The translations under genes were made by a program, and so were the position numbers. Of a stretch of 64,000 nt of DNA, positions 1-9,155 are shown one piece after another. The DNA is from Sphingobacterium bovistauri (lineage in GTDB: Bacteria > Bacteroidota > Bacteroidia > Sphingobacteriales > Sphingobacteriaceae), in the NCBI RefSeq assembly GCF_020295405.1, contig NZ_JADEYP010000001.1, forward strand, positions 186,001 through 250,000, in the 5' to 3' direction. A model generated the notes under the pieces. It searched no databases and was not told the DNA's origin. It saw only the letters and a program-made list of their open reading frames with translations. Each line of letters begins with the position of its first letter. Within the stretch, counting starts at the first letter, position 1.

Positions 1-2
1 AC

Positions 3-524
3 CCTCACGTTACATTCTTTTTCTCTGGTGGTCGAGAAACAGAATTTAATGGAGAACGCCGTTTATTGATTCCTTCACCGAAAGTTGCGACATATGATCT
101 ACAACCAGAAATGAGTGCTTTTGGAATAGCGGACACGATATGTCATGATATAATAGGTAATAAACCTGATTTCATTTGTTTGAATTTCGCAAATCCGGAC
201 ATGGTTGGTCATACAGGGGTTTTTGAAGCAGTTGTTAAGGCTGTAGAAACTGTTGACACTTGCTTACAAAAAGTAGTAGAGACAGGATTAGATAATGGTT
301 ATTCATTCATCATTCTTGCTGACCACGGTAATTCGGAATTCATGATGAACGAAGATGGTTCACCAAACACAGCTCACACAACGAATTTGGTTCCTTGTAT
401 ATTAATTGATAATGAATTTAAAAATATCGCTGATGGAAAATTAGGTGATGTTGCACCTACTATTTTACGTTTATTACATCTAGATATCCCATTAGAGATG
501 GCTGGCAATGTATTAGTAAGCTAA
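3..524 (+). CDS. gpmI: 2,3-bisphosphoglycerate-independent phosphoglycerate mutase, C-terminal part
   Basis: The 3' end of a gene that starts before the window; the reading frame is open from base 3. The enzyme interconverts 3- and 2-phosphoglycerate in glycolysis and gluconeogenesis in the cytoplasm and needs two Mn ions. What is visible is the family's conserved C-terminal half: the HVTFFFSGG stretch, IPSPKVATYDLQPEMSA, the metal-site motif NPDMVGHTG, and ADHGN followed by TAHT. The family is about 510 residues, so roughly two thirds of the protein lies outside the window. It ends with TAA, and a lipoprotein gene follows after three bases, probably on the same transcript. Confidence 0.95.
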   Translation, partial: PHVTFFFSGGRETEFNGERRLLIPSPKVATYDLQPEMSAFGIADTICHDIIGNKPDFICLNFANPDMVGHTGVFEAVVKAVETVDTCLQKVVETGLDNGYSFIILADHGNSEFMMNEDGSPNTAHTTNLVPCILIDNEFKNIADGKLGDVAPTILRLLHLDIPLEMAGNVLVS

Positions 525-527
525 GCT

Positions 528-1055
528 TTGAGAAACTCAAGTAAAATATTACCAATACTAGTGGCAGCTTTGATCTTTCAAAGCTGCCATACTTCTATAT
601 CAAAACATGACCAAACATCATATTTTGATATACCAAAATTCTTTAAAAATGAAGCTCTTCGCTTACAAAAGCTAAGCCCTACTATTACAAAAACTGTTGC
701 CACAAATACTTCAACAGAAACTAAGGAAATAAATATTAAAAACTGGAATAGTGAACTTGCTCAATTTATGACTGTAGATCTTAATAAAGCAGGAAATATA
801 GAATTCCAAATGACAAGAGAAAAAGATACCTTAGTATATTCCTCACAAACAGACTCACCAAATAGAATAGTAGTTAAAATAGTCAATTCAAATGAGAGGA
901 CATCTTATATATCTATTGAGAAACAAACAAAAAATTTACTTTTCAAAAATAACGAAACTCTAATCTATTCTCTTGATGATTTTTATTCGATTGAAAAAAA
1001 TCAATCGGTTAAAGGACTAGGCCACAATTCGTATTTAATTACAAGTAAACTTTGA
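528..1055 (+). CDS. hypothetical lipoprotein downstream of gpmI
   Basis: A 175-residue protein I cannot assign to a named family. It starts with TTG three bases after the gpmI stop, and this start gives a good lipoprotein signal: a short charged N-terminus, a hydrophobic run and the lipobox IFQSC with Cys at about residue 20. The remainder is polar, rich in Asn, Lys and Thr, with alternating hydrophobic residues that suggest beta strands. It should be anchored in the periplasm or outer membrane. The close spacing suggests co-transcription with gpmI, but nothing points to a metabolic role. The gene itself looks real; its function is unknown. Confidence 0.75.
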   Translation: MRNSSKILPILVAALIFQSCHTSISKHDQTSYFDIPKFFKNEALRLQKLSPTITKTVATNTSTETKEINIKNWNSELAQFMTVDLNKAGNIEFQMTREKDTLVYSSQTDSPNRIVVKIVNSNERTSYISIEKQTKNLLFKNNETLIYSLDDFYSIEKNQSVKGLGHNSYLITSKL

Positions 1056-1066
1056 ATATAACACTA

Positions 1067-1828
1067 TTAGTTTTTTTCTGGTAAATATTTCCAATACCTA
1101 CGAGGCACATGCTTCAGGTGGAGTTTCAGATTTCTTCGAGCCTCAATATTAGTACTTTTAAAATATTGTTGCCATAAATTTTTATAATATTCTTCCTGGT
1201 CATCCAATGAAACTAAAGTCGAAGTGTGCATCACATCTCCGATTTCACCAGCATTCAATTCCACTTCAATAAGATTTACTTTATCCCAATAAATTCCATA
1301 ATTCCTTTTTAAATCATAAATGATCCAAGATTGATCAGTATATCGGTTTTTAAAAAAAGCAGCAATTAATGGCAATACATTAAAGTCTGGTTCTACCACC
1401 GCAAAATATAATCCATCTGTAGACTGCTGAAATCGAACAAACGCTTTCATTCTATGCCTTTCACGACTGACTTTGCGCAACGCATCTGAGAATTTCATCA
1501 CAGCATCATTCCCAAAATTGGAAAGTATATGCTTATTACCTTTAAAGATCTGAACTGCTAAATAATATGCAGCTTGCCACACTGCCGGATGTTCAAACAA
1601 AAATGCACGATAAAAATCTTGGGCCATATTTTTACCAACATGTCCTTCCAACCCTCTAATTATTCGTATAGCTTTTTCCTTGCTCGTTGTTATAACTCTA
1701 TCGTCTGCAAAAATATCAGGAAGATGGAACTCTTTAGTAATAGGTTTAATTGAAAATTCTTTACGTTCAAATGCTTCAAAAACACAGGTCAGCCATCCAT
1801 AATATGTTCCATCGAAAATATAATACAT
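1067..1828 (-). CDS. DNA metabolism protein partnered with a radical SAM repair enzyme (TIGR03915-type)
   Basis: A 253-residue cytoplasmic protein that I recognise as the usual partner of the radical-SAM gene upstream. It begins MYYIFDGTYYGWLTCVFEAF, typical of this family, and has the middle region with RGLEGHVGKNMAQDFYRAFL. From family knowledge, the domain is annotated as a probable DNA metabolism protein and in many other bacteria is fused to a uracil-DNA glycosylase-like domain; no such extension is present here, as the protein stops after about 250 residues. Its ATG overlaps the stop of the radical-SAM gene by one base (TAATG), so the two are translationally coupled. The reaction is not known. 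Confidence 0.85.
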   Translation of the reverse strand: MYYIFDGTYYGWLTCVFEAFERKEFSIKPITKEFHLPDIFADDRVITTSKEKAIRIIRGLEGHVGKNMAQDFYRAFLFEHPAVWQAAYYLAVQIFKGNKHILSNFGNDAVMKFSDALRKVSRERHRMKAFVRFQQSTDGLYFAVVEPDFNVLPLIAAFFKNRYTDQSWIIYDLKRNYGIYWDKVNLIEVELNAGEIGDVMHTSTLVSLDDQEEYYKNLWQQYFKSTNIEARRNLKLHLKHVPRRYWKYLPEKN

Positions 1829-3084
1829 TAGACAAATAAGCTCATTTGATTTGTAATGCTAGATTTTGCTTTCGAAGCACCATTATGCAAAATTTGTCCA
1901 CGAACAGAATCCATTGTAGCAAAACCCAATTGTATTGGTGTGTCTGCACAAATCATAAAATGACGTGCACGATTAAAAGCAATCCCCATCTTCTTAATCT
2001 GATATTCATGTAGTCTGCCAAATTTACGAGCCTGTACAATTTTTAAAGCTGATCCACGACCAATACCAGGAATACGAATAATCATTTTGTAATCCGCCGT
2101 ATTAATATCTATAGGAAATAAATGCGGATTACGTAATGCCCAACTTAATTTAGGATCAATTTCTAAATCTAATTCCTTAAAATTAGCATTGAGGATCTCA
2201 TCCAATTTAAAACCATAAAACCTTAATAACCAATCTGTTTGATACAACCTATTTTCTCGAATTAACGGTGGTTTAGCCCCAATTTGAGGCAATAATGAAT
2301 TGTCATTTTGAATCGGAATATAACCACTATAATATACTCTTTTGAGATTATAATCTTTATAAAACTTATCAGCTACAGACATGATCTCGAAATCATTTTC
2401 AGGCGTGGCACCAATCACCATTTGCGTACTCTGACCAGCAGGTACAAATGTCGGTTTATGCTTTATCAATTTTGATTCTTGTTTATACGCTTGAATTTCC
2501 TGATTTATGAAATTTAATGGCTTTTTCACTGATTCATGATCTTTTTCAGGCGCCATTAATTTTAACCCCATTTCGGTCGGCATTTCTAAATTTATACTCA
2601 TACGATCCACATACAATCCTGCTTCACGAATCATCTCATCACTTGCTCCAGGAATAGTTTTTAGATGTATATATCCATTATATCTTTCCTCTAGTCGCAG
2701 TTTTTTAACAATTTTCAAAAGACGCTCCATCGTATAATCTGCACTTTTAAAAATTCCCGAACTCAAGAATAAGCCCTCTATATAATTTCTTCTATAAAAG
2801 TTCATCGTCAGTTTTACAACTTCCTCTACAGTAAAAGCTGCACGTTGTACATCATTACTTTTGCGACTGACACAAAACGCACAATCATAAATACAATGAT
2901 TTGTTAAAAGGATTTTCAATAAAGAAACACAACGACCATCTTCAGTGTATGAATGACATATACCTGAGGAAGAAGCATCTCCTATCCCACCTATATTTTT
3001 GCGCTTACTTCCACTTGAACTACAACTAACGTCGTATTTAGCTGCATCTGCTAAAATTTTGAGCTTTTCTTCTAACCGATCCAT
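1828..3084 (-). CDS. putative DNA modification/repair radical SAM protein (TIGR03916-type)
   Basis: A 418-residue radical S-adenosylmethionine enzyme. The iron-sulfur motif CxxxCxxC is visible at Cys64, Cys68 and Cys71 (NHCIYDCAFC). It is preceded by the family's CSSSGSKR block and GICHSYTEDGRC. Near residues 325-365 there is a helix-hairpin-helix DNA-binding motif (INTADYKMIIRIPGIGRGSA). This combination defines a family annotated as putative DNA modification or repair and linked to uracil-DNA glycosylase-like proteins. I place the start at the ATG at 3084, which gives the conserved MDRLEEKLKILADAAKYD N-terminus; an in-frame TTG lies 21 bases upstream. A palindrome sits directly upstream of the ATG. 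The substrate is unknown. Confidence 0.88.
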   Translation of the reverse strand: MDRLEEKLKILADAAKYDVSCSSSGSKRKNIGGIGDASSSGICHSYTEDGRCVSLLKILLTNHCIYDCAFCVSRKSNDVQRAAFTVEEVVKLTMNFYRRNYIEGLFLSSGIFKSADYTMERLLKIVKKLRLEERYNGYIHLKTIPGASDEMIREAGLYVDRMSINLEMPTEMGLKLMAPEKDHESVKKPLNFINQEIQAYKQESKLIKHKPTFVPAGQSTQMVIGATPENDFEIMSVADKFYKDYNLKRVYYSGYIPIQNDNSLLPQIGAKPPLIRENRLYQTDWLLRFYGFKLDEILNANFKELDLEIDPKLSWALRNPHLFPIDINTADYKMIIRIPGIGRGSALKIVQARKFGRLHEYQIKKMGIAFNRARHFMICADTPIQLGFATMDSVRGQILHNGASKAKSSITNQMSLFV

Positions 3085-3086
3085 TT

Positions 3087-3107
3087 TTTTGTGTAATTTA
3101 CACAAAA
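3087..3107. promoter_or_regulatory. 21-bp palindrome just upstream of the radical SAM start
   Basis: TTTTGTGTAA and TTACACAAAA form perfect 10-bp arms around one central base. It lies 2 bases 5' of the start codon of the radical-SAM gene on the minus strand. Such symmetry is typical of a dimeric repressor site, but its position so close to the start would also suit an RNA hairpin covering the ribosome entry site. No regulator is assigned. Confidence 0.45.
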
Positions 3108-3126
3108 ATACTAAAAATATTAGTAT

Positions 3127-3159
3127 ATCATATTTATAATATTAGATTATAAATATGAT
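3127..3159. repeat. AT-rich perfect inverted repeat (14-bp arms)
   Basis: ATCATATTTATAAT and ATTATAAATATGAT flank the 5-base loop ATTAG between the AraC gene and the radical-SAM gene, both on the minus strand. It has no GC core and no T-run, so it is a poor intrinsic terminator. An operator or transcript-end stabiliser is equally possible. Confidence 0.4.
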
Positions 3160-3207
3160 GATATACATTAGATATTCAGTGACTAGATAGATAATGTCCT
3201 TTAGGGA

Positions 3208-3747
3208 TTAAGTTATAACATGAAGTTTACGAAATTCTTTGGGTGTAATTCCAATATATTGTTTGAATTGACTAGCAAAATGCTGAGGACTACTATATCC
3301 TAATTGATAAGCGACTGTGCTAATATCCCTATTACTATACTTCAGCAATTCTTTTGCTTTATCAATACGTAATTCTATAAAATATTTTTCTATAGTTTTG
3401 TTTTCTGTTTTGGAGAATATATCACTCAAATAACTGTAATCATAGGATATATGCTGTGTAATAAAATGAGACATCTTAATATTATCACCATTTTGAAGAT
3501 TATTTAGATGATTGATCAAAGTAGCCTTTATAGACTCTATTATTTTTTCAACTTTAGCCTCTACGATTTCAAATCCTACCTTTACCAAATCAAATTTTAA
3601 TTCGTCTAGTTGATGACTAGAAATTTGTTCAATGAAATTGATATAACCCATCGAGATTTCATAATCATGAATATTGTGCTTTTGTAATATATCTCCTATC
3701 ACAATCACACATCTATCACAAACCATATTGGAGATTACGATCTTCAT
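3208..3747 (-). CDS. AraC-family regulator with N-terminal heavy-metal-associated-like domain
   Basis: A 179-residue transcriptional regulator. Residues 1-70 resemble a small ferredoxin-like HMA domain, including MxCxxC (NMVCDRC, Cys10 and Cys13). Residues 80-179 are an AraC/XylS DNA-binding domain with two helix-turn-helices; the diagnostic block RDISTVAYQLGYSSPQHFASQ is followed by FKQYIGITPKEFRK. Such HMA-AraC proteins are common in Bacteroidota, and thiol-based metal or redox sensing by the two cysteines is an inference. No metal transporter is adjacent; its neighbours are the repair radical-SAM pair downstream and a divergent acetyltransferase. The ATG at 3747 is the only good start. Confidence 0.85.
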   Translation of the reverse strand: MKIVISNMVCDRCVIVIGDILQKHNIHDYEISMGYINFIEQISSHQLDELKFDLVKVGFEIVEAKVEKIIESIKATLINHLNNLQNGDNIKMSHFITQHISYDYSYLSDIFSKTENKTIEKYFIELRIDKAKELLKYSNRDISTVAYQLGYSSPQHFASQFKQYIGITPKEFRKLHVIT

Positions 3748-3875
3748 AATTTATTTTATTGAATTCCTTATTGATCAAATATATTAATTTAAACAACCAA
3801 TAAAAGAATAATTCAATTGTTAGATTTTTTGAGTTGAATTATGTTTTGCTAGTTAAATATATTCTATATTTATGT

Positions 3876-4439
3876 ATGGCTACACCAATTGAATTACATA
3901 TATCTGAGGAGATAACATTAAGGCAGATTCAGATTACAGATGCACAAGAATTATTCTCTATAATAGATAATGAGCGCTCATTGTTATCAAAATGGCTTCC
4001 ATTTGTTACTCTCACCAAAGAGCTTAATGATACAGAAGCATATATTAATTCTTTAGAGGATTCAACTGAACATTTATTTGAATATGTATTTTCAATCCGA
4101 GAAAATAACAAGCTAATTGGAATGATAGGTTTTGTACGCTCAGATGTAAACAATCACAAAACCGAAATTGGCTATTGGCTCTCACAGCAGTACCAAAACA
4201 AGGGTATCATGACGAAAAGTGTTGCAGCGGTATGCAAATTTGCTTTTGAAGAATTAGCTATGAATCGAATTCAAATAAAATGTGCAATAGGCAATACAAA
4301 AAGTAGTAATATTCCCAAAAGATTGAATTTTACTTATGAAGGCATTGAGCGTAATGGAGAATTGCATGCAAATGGAGTTTATCATGATTTGGAAATTTAT
4401 AGTTTATTAAGAAGAGAATATAATATTACTTCTAACTAA
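3876..4439 (+). CDS. GNAT-family N-acetyltransferase, RimJ/RimL-like
   Basis: A 187-residue acetyltransferase. The N-terminus MATPIELHISEEITLRQIQ leads into the usual first strand, residues around 75-105 contain NKLIGMIGFVRSD and EIGYWLSQQYQNKGI (acetyl-CoA binding motif A), and the C-terminal part has NRIQIKCAIGNTKSSNIPKRLNF typical of the RimJ/RimL subgroup. These enzymes transfer acetyl groups to protein N-termini or small amines; the substrate here cannot be read. I chose the ATG at 3876 over the TTG at 3834 because conserved homology starts there. It is divergent from the AraC gene and convergent with pdeM. Confidence 0.88.
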   Translation: MATPIELHISEEITLRQIQITDAQELFSIIDNERSLLSKWLPFVTLTKELNDTEAYINSLEDSTEHLFEYVFSIRENNKLIGMIGFVRSDVNNHKTEIGYWLSQQYQNKGIMTKSVAAVCKFAFEELAMNRIQIKCAIGNTKSSNIPKRLNFTYEGIERNGELHANGVYHDLEIYSLLRREYNITSN

Positions 4440-4446
4440 GGCTTCC

Positions 4447-5094
4447 TTATTTCACTACAATAATACCTGTATCCAAAACAGCATAGTTTACAGCTTTCTC
4501 AAATACTTGTTTGGTATCCAATCCCGTGAATTGACTAAAGGCTGGTAAAATAATCATATCCTCAGATACGACATATGCAGGAAGCCTAAAATACTTATTG
4601 GTAGGCAATTTTACTGTCACGCCAGGATGTATGTGTCCTGAAATCTGAAATTTAGCAGATTTATCAGGTTCATGCACAAAAGTAATTCCTTCTATATGCA
4701 ATTCATCACAAACGGAGCGAAATCCCAAGTCCAATATTTTACGATCCGCGATGCGGTCATGATTCCCTTTGATCAAAACAAATTCAATAGTTTGGAACTT
4801 ATATAAGAAATTCTTAAAATCCAGGACTTCCCCATTGGCATTGGCATGGATTAAATCTCCAACAACTATAACCTTGTACACCGTATAATGATTCAATAAA
4901 ATTTCCAAAATATCCAAATCCTTCTGATGAATTTTCGATGGAATAGGAATACCGTTGCGACGGAAATGCGCTGCTTTACCCAAATGCACATCGGATAAGA
5001 TTAATGTCCTTTGTGCAGGCCAATAAATTGCTTTTTTGTTTGTGAGAATTAATTTATGTGTTGCCCAAGTAATTTCTTGTTCGTGTATGATCAT
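4447..5094 (-). CDS. pdeM: ligase-associated DNA damage response endonuclease PdeM
   Basis: A 215-residue calcineurin-like metallophosphoesterase, the last gene of the four-gene ligase-associated repair operon. The metal-binding motifs are all present: SDVHLGK (Asp35, His37), GDLIHAN (79-85), GNHD (110-113) and GHIHPG (153-158). From family knowledge, the protein is predicted to act as a DNA endonuclease or phosphodiesterase together with the DEXH helicase, the ATP-dependent ligase and an exonuclease. The ATG overlaps the helicase stop in an ATGA arrangement, giving tight translational coupling. The genomic context makes the assignment firm, although the precise substrate is not established from sequence. 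Confidence 0.93.
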   Translation of the reverse strand: MIIHEQEITWATHKLILTNKKAIYWPAQRTLILSDVHLGKAAHFRRNGIPIPSKIHQKDLDILEILLNHYTVYKVIVVGDLIHANANGEVLDFKNFLYKFQTIEFVLIKGNHDRIADRKILDLGFRSVCDELHIEGITFVHEPDKSAKFQISGHIHPGVTVKLPTNKYFRLPAYVVSEDMIILPAFSQFTGLDTKQVFEKAVNYAVLDTGIIVVK

Positions 5095-7550
5095 CTTCGC
5101 TTCCTATTTAAACGATTGCTCTGCTCTTGCATACGCTGAATTCGTGCGCCCAAATCTTCACTGGATAACGATTGACGCAGACTATCCACCTTAATCGGAA
5201 AACTCAACGGTGTGAAGCTATCTGCAAATTTATAAATGATTGCTGAAGAATTAATACGCTCAAAAGCTCGCATTAATCGAGGCTCTTCCAGTTGTTGGTT
5301 AAAAACTTCTGTATAGGCCTGTCTAAGTAATAAATTATTGGGTTCATGTTCTTCTAAAACTTGAAAAATAATTCCAGAAGAAGCTTGTAGAGATTTATTG
5401 TTTTGCTGCTTACCATAGATGTTTTGAATCACATAACCACCGATTACCGCTATATCACGAAACTTACGCTTTGCCATCTCTGCTGCATTGATACTCGCAG
5501 TGACATCTTTCATAAGATCTTCTTTTCGAAGAATATGTCTTAATTGTTCATCGTTCAACACAATTTCTTTATCAGAAAAAAGTTCAAAACCGTAATCATT
5601 CATAGCCATCGAAAAGCTTATAGGGTATAATTGACTAATACGATAAGCCATCAAGCTAGACATCACTTCATGGACCAACCGTCCTTCAAAAGGATACATA
5701 AACAAATGATAACCTTCACGCGTCTTTATCAATTCGACCAGAAATTCATTTTCAGAAGGAATATGTGATTTATCTTCTTGACTATTAACTAAAGGATGTA
5801 AAAACTTTAATTCAGCTTCACGAGTTGATGGCTTTTTGGCATCAGCCAACTTCTTACGTAATAAAGCTCCTAAATTAGAACTTAATGGCAATCGACCTCC
5901 TAACCAACTGGGCGTAATCGCCTTGCCTTGAGATGCGCGAACATAAGCTGTCATCTCTTTCATACGAATGAGTTCCAACACACGTCCAGCCAAGATAAAT
6001 TTATCTCCTTGTTTGAGCTTGGTGATAAAATATTCCTCGACCATACCAACATATCCACCACCAAGAAATTTGACTTTGACCATAGCATCGGATACTATTA
6101 CACCAATATTCATACGATGCAACATACCAATACGTCTTTTCTCAACCACATAATACCCCTCCTCGTTTTTCACTACCTTGTGAAATTCTTCATAATTCTT
6201 ACCAATTTTACCTCCTATGGTAATGAATGAAATACACCAATCCCATTCTTCGGCAGTAATCCATTGAAATGAAAAAGATGACTTTACAATTTCATACATT
6301 TCCTCCTTTACAAATCCTCCACCCAAAGCTATGGTCACGAGGAATTGAACTAATACATCATAACATAAAACGATTGGCTCCCTATCTTCAATTAATCCAG
6401 TTTTAACCGCCTCTTTCAGTGCGGAGACTTCTATTAATTCAAGTGAGTGAGTAGGAACAAAATAGATTTTTGACACTTCAAATGGAGAGTGCCCACTTCT
6501 ACCTGCGCGTTGGATAAACCGCGCAACTCCCTTGCTAGAACCAATTTGCACAACCGTATCTACAGGTTTGAAATCTACACCCAAATCCAAAGAAGAAGTC
6601 GACACCACAGCTTTAAGTCTACCCTCACTCAATGCTTCCTCTATCCAAGTGCGGATATGAATATCGATTGAGCCATGATGTAATGCCAGTTGCCCCGCAA
6701 AATCTGGATAAGCATCCAACAGAATTTGGTACCAATATTCACTTTGACTTCGAGTATTGGTAAACACAATGGTAGATTTACTTTCTAAAATAATAGGAAC
6801 GACTTGTTCAACTAATTTACCACCCAAATGTCCTGCCCATGGTAATACTTCAACTTCTGGTGGAAATACCGACACTATTTCAATTAGTTTCTTTTCCTTA
6901 GCAACAATCTTCACTTTATTCCCACTATACGGAATCAAGACATGCATAGCTTCATCAAGATTCCCTATAGTAGCCGTAATACCCCATATCATTAATTTAG
7001 GCTGTTGACATTTCAAATAAGCTATCGCGAGCTCTACCATTACCCCGCGTTTACTACTCAATAGTTCGTGCCATTCATCTATAACTACTGCCTTTAGATT
7101 TGTAAAAAACTTATCTCTTCCTTTTTGAGCTAAAAGTAAATGCCAGCTTTCTGGAGTGAGTAATAAAATATCGGGCATTTGCTTACTTTGCCGTTGTTTG
7201 ATTTTCACATCCGTATCACCATTTCGCACTTCAACCACCCAGTCTAAGCCTATCTGATCTACAACCTCTTGCATAGCACGAGCTAAATCTTTTGCTAAAG
7301 ACCGTATGGGTGTAATCCAGACCGCTTTCAAACCTTTTTTATATGAATCAGGGTGATTCATAAAATCAATCAAAATACCTAAAAAAACAGAATATGTCTT
7401 CCCAAATCCAGTAGGTGCAACAACCATCCCACTATACCCTGCATTTATCTTTTCCCAACTTTTCCTTTGGAAAGAAAAAGGTGTCCTATCATATTCGTTA
7501 AGCCACGATACAATATGTAAATAACCCAATGATTGTTCGAACTTATTCAA
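5091..7550 (-). CDS. ligase-associated DNA damage response DEXH-box helicase
   Basis: An 819-residue Lhr-like superfamily 2 helicase. Walker A is APTGFGKT at 45-52, the DEXH box is DEWH at 158-161, SAT-like motif III is ITATIG, and motif VI is QRAGRSGHSP. The C-terminal 350 residues are the Lhr-type extension. In this family the helicase is always encoded with the ligase, exonuclease and PdeM, and is predicted to unwind DNA during repair. No ATG exists near the start; TTG at 7550 gives the natural N-terminus MNKFEQSLGYLHIVSWL. The gene follows the ligase after 24 bases and overlaps pdeM by 4. Confidence 0.93.
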   Translation of the reverse strand: MNKFEQSLGYLHIVSWLNEYDRTPFSFQRKSWEKINAGYSGMVVAPTGFGKTYSVFLGILIDFMNHPDSYKKGLKAVWITPIRSLAKDLARAMQEVVDQIGLDWVVEVRNGDTDVKIKQRQSKQMPDILLLTPESWHLLLAQKGRDKFFTNLKAVVIDEWHELLSSKRGVMVELAIAYLKCQQPKLMIWGITATIGNLDEAMHVLIPYSGNKVKIVAKEKKLIEIVSVFPPEVEVLPWAGHLGGKLVEQVVPIILESKSTIVFTNTRSQSEYWYQILLDAYPDFAGQLALHHGSIDIHIRTWIEEALSEGRLKAVVSTSSLDLGVDFKPVDTVVQIGSSKGVARFIQRAGRSGHSPFEVSKIYFVPTHSLELIEVSALKEAVKTGLIEDREPIVLCYDVLVQFLVTIALGGGFVKEEMYEIVKSSFSFQWITAEEWDWCISFITIGGKIGKNYEEFHKVVKNEEGYYVVEKRRIGMLHRMNIGVIVSDAMVKVKFLGGGYVGMVEEYFITKLKQGDKFILAGRVLELIRMKEMTAYVRASQGKAITPSWLGGRLPLSSNLGALLRKKLADAKKPSTREAELKFLHPLVNSQEDKSHIPSENEFLVELIKTREGYHLFMYPFEGRLVHEVMSSLMAYRISQLYPISFSMAMNDYGFELFSDKEIVLNDEQLRHILRKEDLMKDVTASINAAEMAKRKFRDIAVIGGYVIQNIYGKQQNNKSLQASSGIIFQVLEEHEPNNLLLRQAYTEVFNQQLEEPRLMRAFERINSSAIIYKFADSFTPLSFPIKVDSLRQSLSSEDLGARIQRMQEQSNRLNRKRR

Positions 7551-7574
7551 ATCAAATAATTTATTCTTATGAAG

Positions 7575-9155
7575 TTAATGAATTAATTTTTTCACAGATT
7601 CTAAATCGTCTATCTCTGCCACAGTCTTATCTTTGCGCCAGCGTAATATACGAGGAAATCGTAATGCCACTCCTGCTTTGTGCCGTGTACTCCAACCAAT
7701 ACCTTCAAAAGCAATTTCAAACACCAGCTCAGGTTTTACGGTACGCACCGGGCCAAATTTTTCAACAGCATTCTTATTTACAAAACGACTTACCTCTTGG
7801 ATTTCCTTATCTGTCAACCCTGAATAAGCTTTTGCAATAGTGACTAAATTTTCATTATCACGCACAGCAAATGTATAATCTGTATATTGACTACTCCTTC
7901 TTCCTGAACCTTTTTGTGCATAAATTAATACAGCATCAATAGTCAAAGGGGCTATTTTCCATTTCCACCAATCGCCCTTTTTACGACCGACATGATAAAC
8001 CGAATCTTTATGTTTTAGCATCAACCCTTCACTATTAATTTCTCGAGCTCTTTCTCGAATATAACTCAATTCAACTAAACTTTCACTTTTAACAATAGTT
8101 GATAATTTAATACTAATCAATTGTTTATTTACAAAATAAGACTCCAACATCTTTCTTCTATACGACATAGACTCATTACGTAAATCTTTATTATTATGCT
8201 CCAGAATATCATAAACATACATTCCTACAGGCACTTCTTCTAAGATCTTTTTTGATAGAACTTTACGATTAAGTCTCTTCTGCAACGCTGTAAAATTGAG
8301 AATTTCCCCATTGGCTATCGCTAATATCTCTCCATCTAATACAAAATCACCCTCCCACTTTCGAACCTCGTTTACAATCTCTGGAAACTGATCTGTAATG
8401 AGTTCTTCTCCTCTTGACCATATAAATATCTCGTCATTTCTTTTGATAACCTGACCTCTAATACCATCCCATTTGTATTCTATCTGCCATTTGCTCAAAT
8501 CGGATAAGGTTTCCTCAATATTTTCAATTGGATAAGCCAAACAGAATGGATAAGGTTTTGACAAGTTACTATCCACATATTCACCATGAACCAACTCTTC
8601 AAAATTAGAATTCTGAACTGTCCATTCCCCCATAATACTATGTGAAACTATACTAGCATCAAGATTATAATAACTTGAAATAGCATTAACTAATCCTTTT
8701 GTAGACAGGCCTAAACGAAAACTTCCTCCTAATAACTTATTGAAGATAAAACGTTCCTGATGAGGTAAACTTCCCCAAACCTTTAGGATAAATTGCTTTT
8801 TCTCATATTCATCGTAGAATGGTAACTGATTTATTTTATCCATCCATTCAGAAAGAGAATATTCCATATACCCCTTAGGATCAGGCAGCAGTAAGGAAAT
8901 CGTTTCGCCCAAGTCACCTACAGAAGAATAGGATTCTAAAAACAACCATTCGGGAATTTTTGTAATCTCTTTAGCCCATTCTCGTAATAAAGTAGTAGAT
9001 ACAGCACGTTTGGGTCGTCGCCCACTAAACAAAGCTAAAAACCACAATTTATCTTTATCTTCTGCTTCGCGGAAAAAGTGATGTACAGCCTCCAACTTTT
9101 GGTTGGTTTTGTTGGTGCTATCTAGAGCATGTACTAATTTTGCGAAAGCTCTCAT
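7575..9155 (-). CDS. ATP-dependent DNA ligase of the bacterial damage-response type
   Basis: A 526-residue ATP-dependent ligase. The N-terminal helical DNA-binding domain occupies about 1-200, the nucleotidyltransferase domain 200-415 and the OB fold the remainder. The adenylated lysine is Lys228 in KWDGIRG, followed by DGEILA, the EGLMLKHKDSVY motif and WWKWK. It seals nicked DNA in a repair pathway distinct from the NAD-dependent LigA used for replication. Its start codon overlaps the stop of the exonuclease gene by 4 bases (ATGA). The neighbours identify it as the ligase of the exonuclease-ligase-helicase-PdeM operon, whose members are annotated as a DNA damage response system. Confidence 0.94.
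   Translation of the reverse strand: MRAFAKLVHALDSTNKTNQKLEAVHHFFREAEDKDKLWFLALFSGRRPKRAVSTTLLREWAKEITKIPEWLFLESYSSVGDLGETISLLLPDPKGYMEYSLSEWMDKINQLPFYDEYEKKQFILKVWGSLPHQERFIFNKLLGGSFRLGLSTKGLVNAISSYYNLDASIVSHSIMGEWTVQNSNFEELVHGEYVDSNLSKPYPFCLAYPIENIEETLSDLSKWQIEYKWDGIRGQVIKRNDEIFIWSRGEELITDQFPEIVNEVRKWEGDFVLDGEILAIANGEILNFTALQKRLNRKVLSKKILEEVPVGMYVYDILEHNNKDLRNESMSYRRKMLESYFVNKQLISIKLSTIVKSESLVELSYIRERAREINSEGLMLKHKDSVYHVGRKKGDWWKWKIAPLTIDAVLIYAQKGSGRRSSQYTDYTFAVRDNENLVTIAKAYSGLTDKEIQEVSRFVNKNAVEKFGPVRTVKPELVFEIAFEGIGWSTRHKAGVALRFPRILRWRKDKTVAEIDDLESVKKLIH

Noticed and set aside
5928-6230. 100-codon open frame on the plus strand opposite the helicase
   Set aside because: Antisense to conserved helicase sequence, His/Thr/Asn-rich without domain pattern; a shadow frame.
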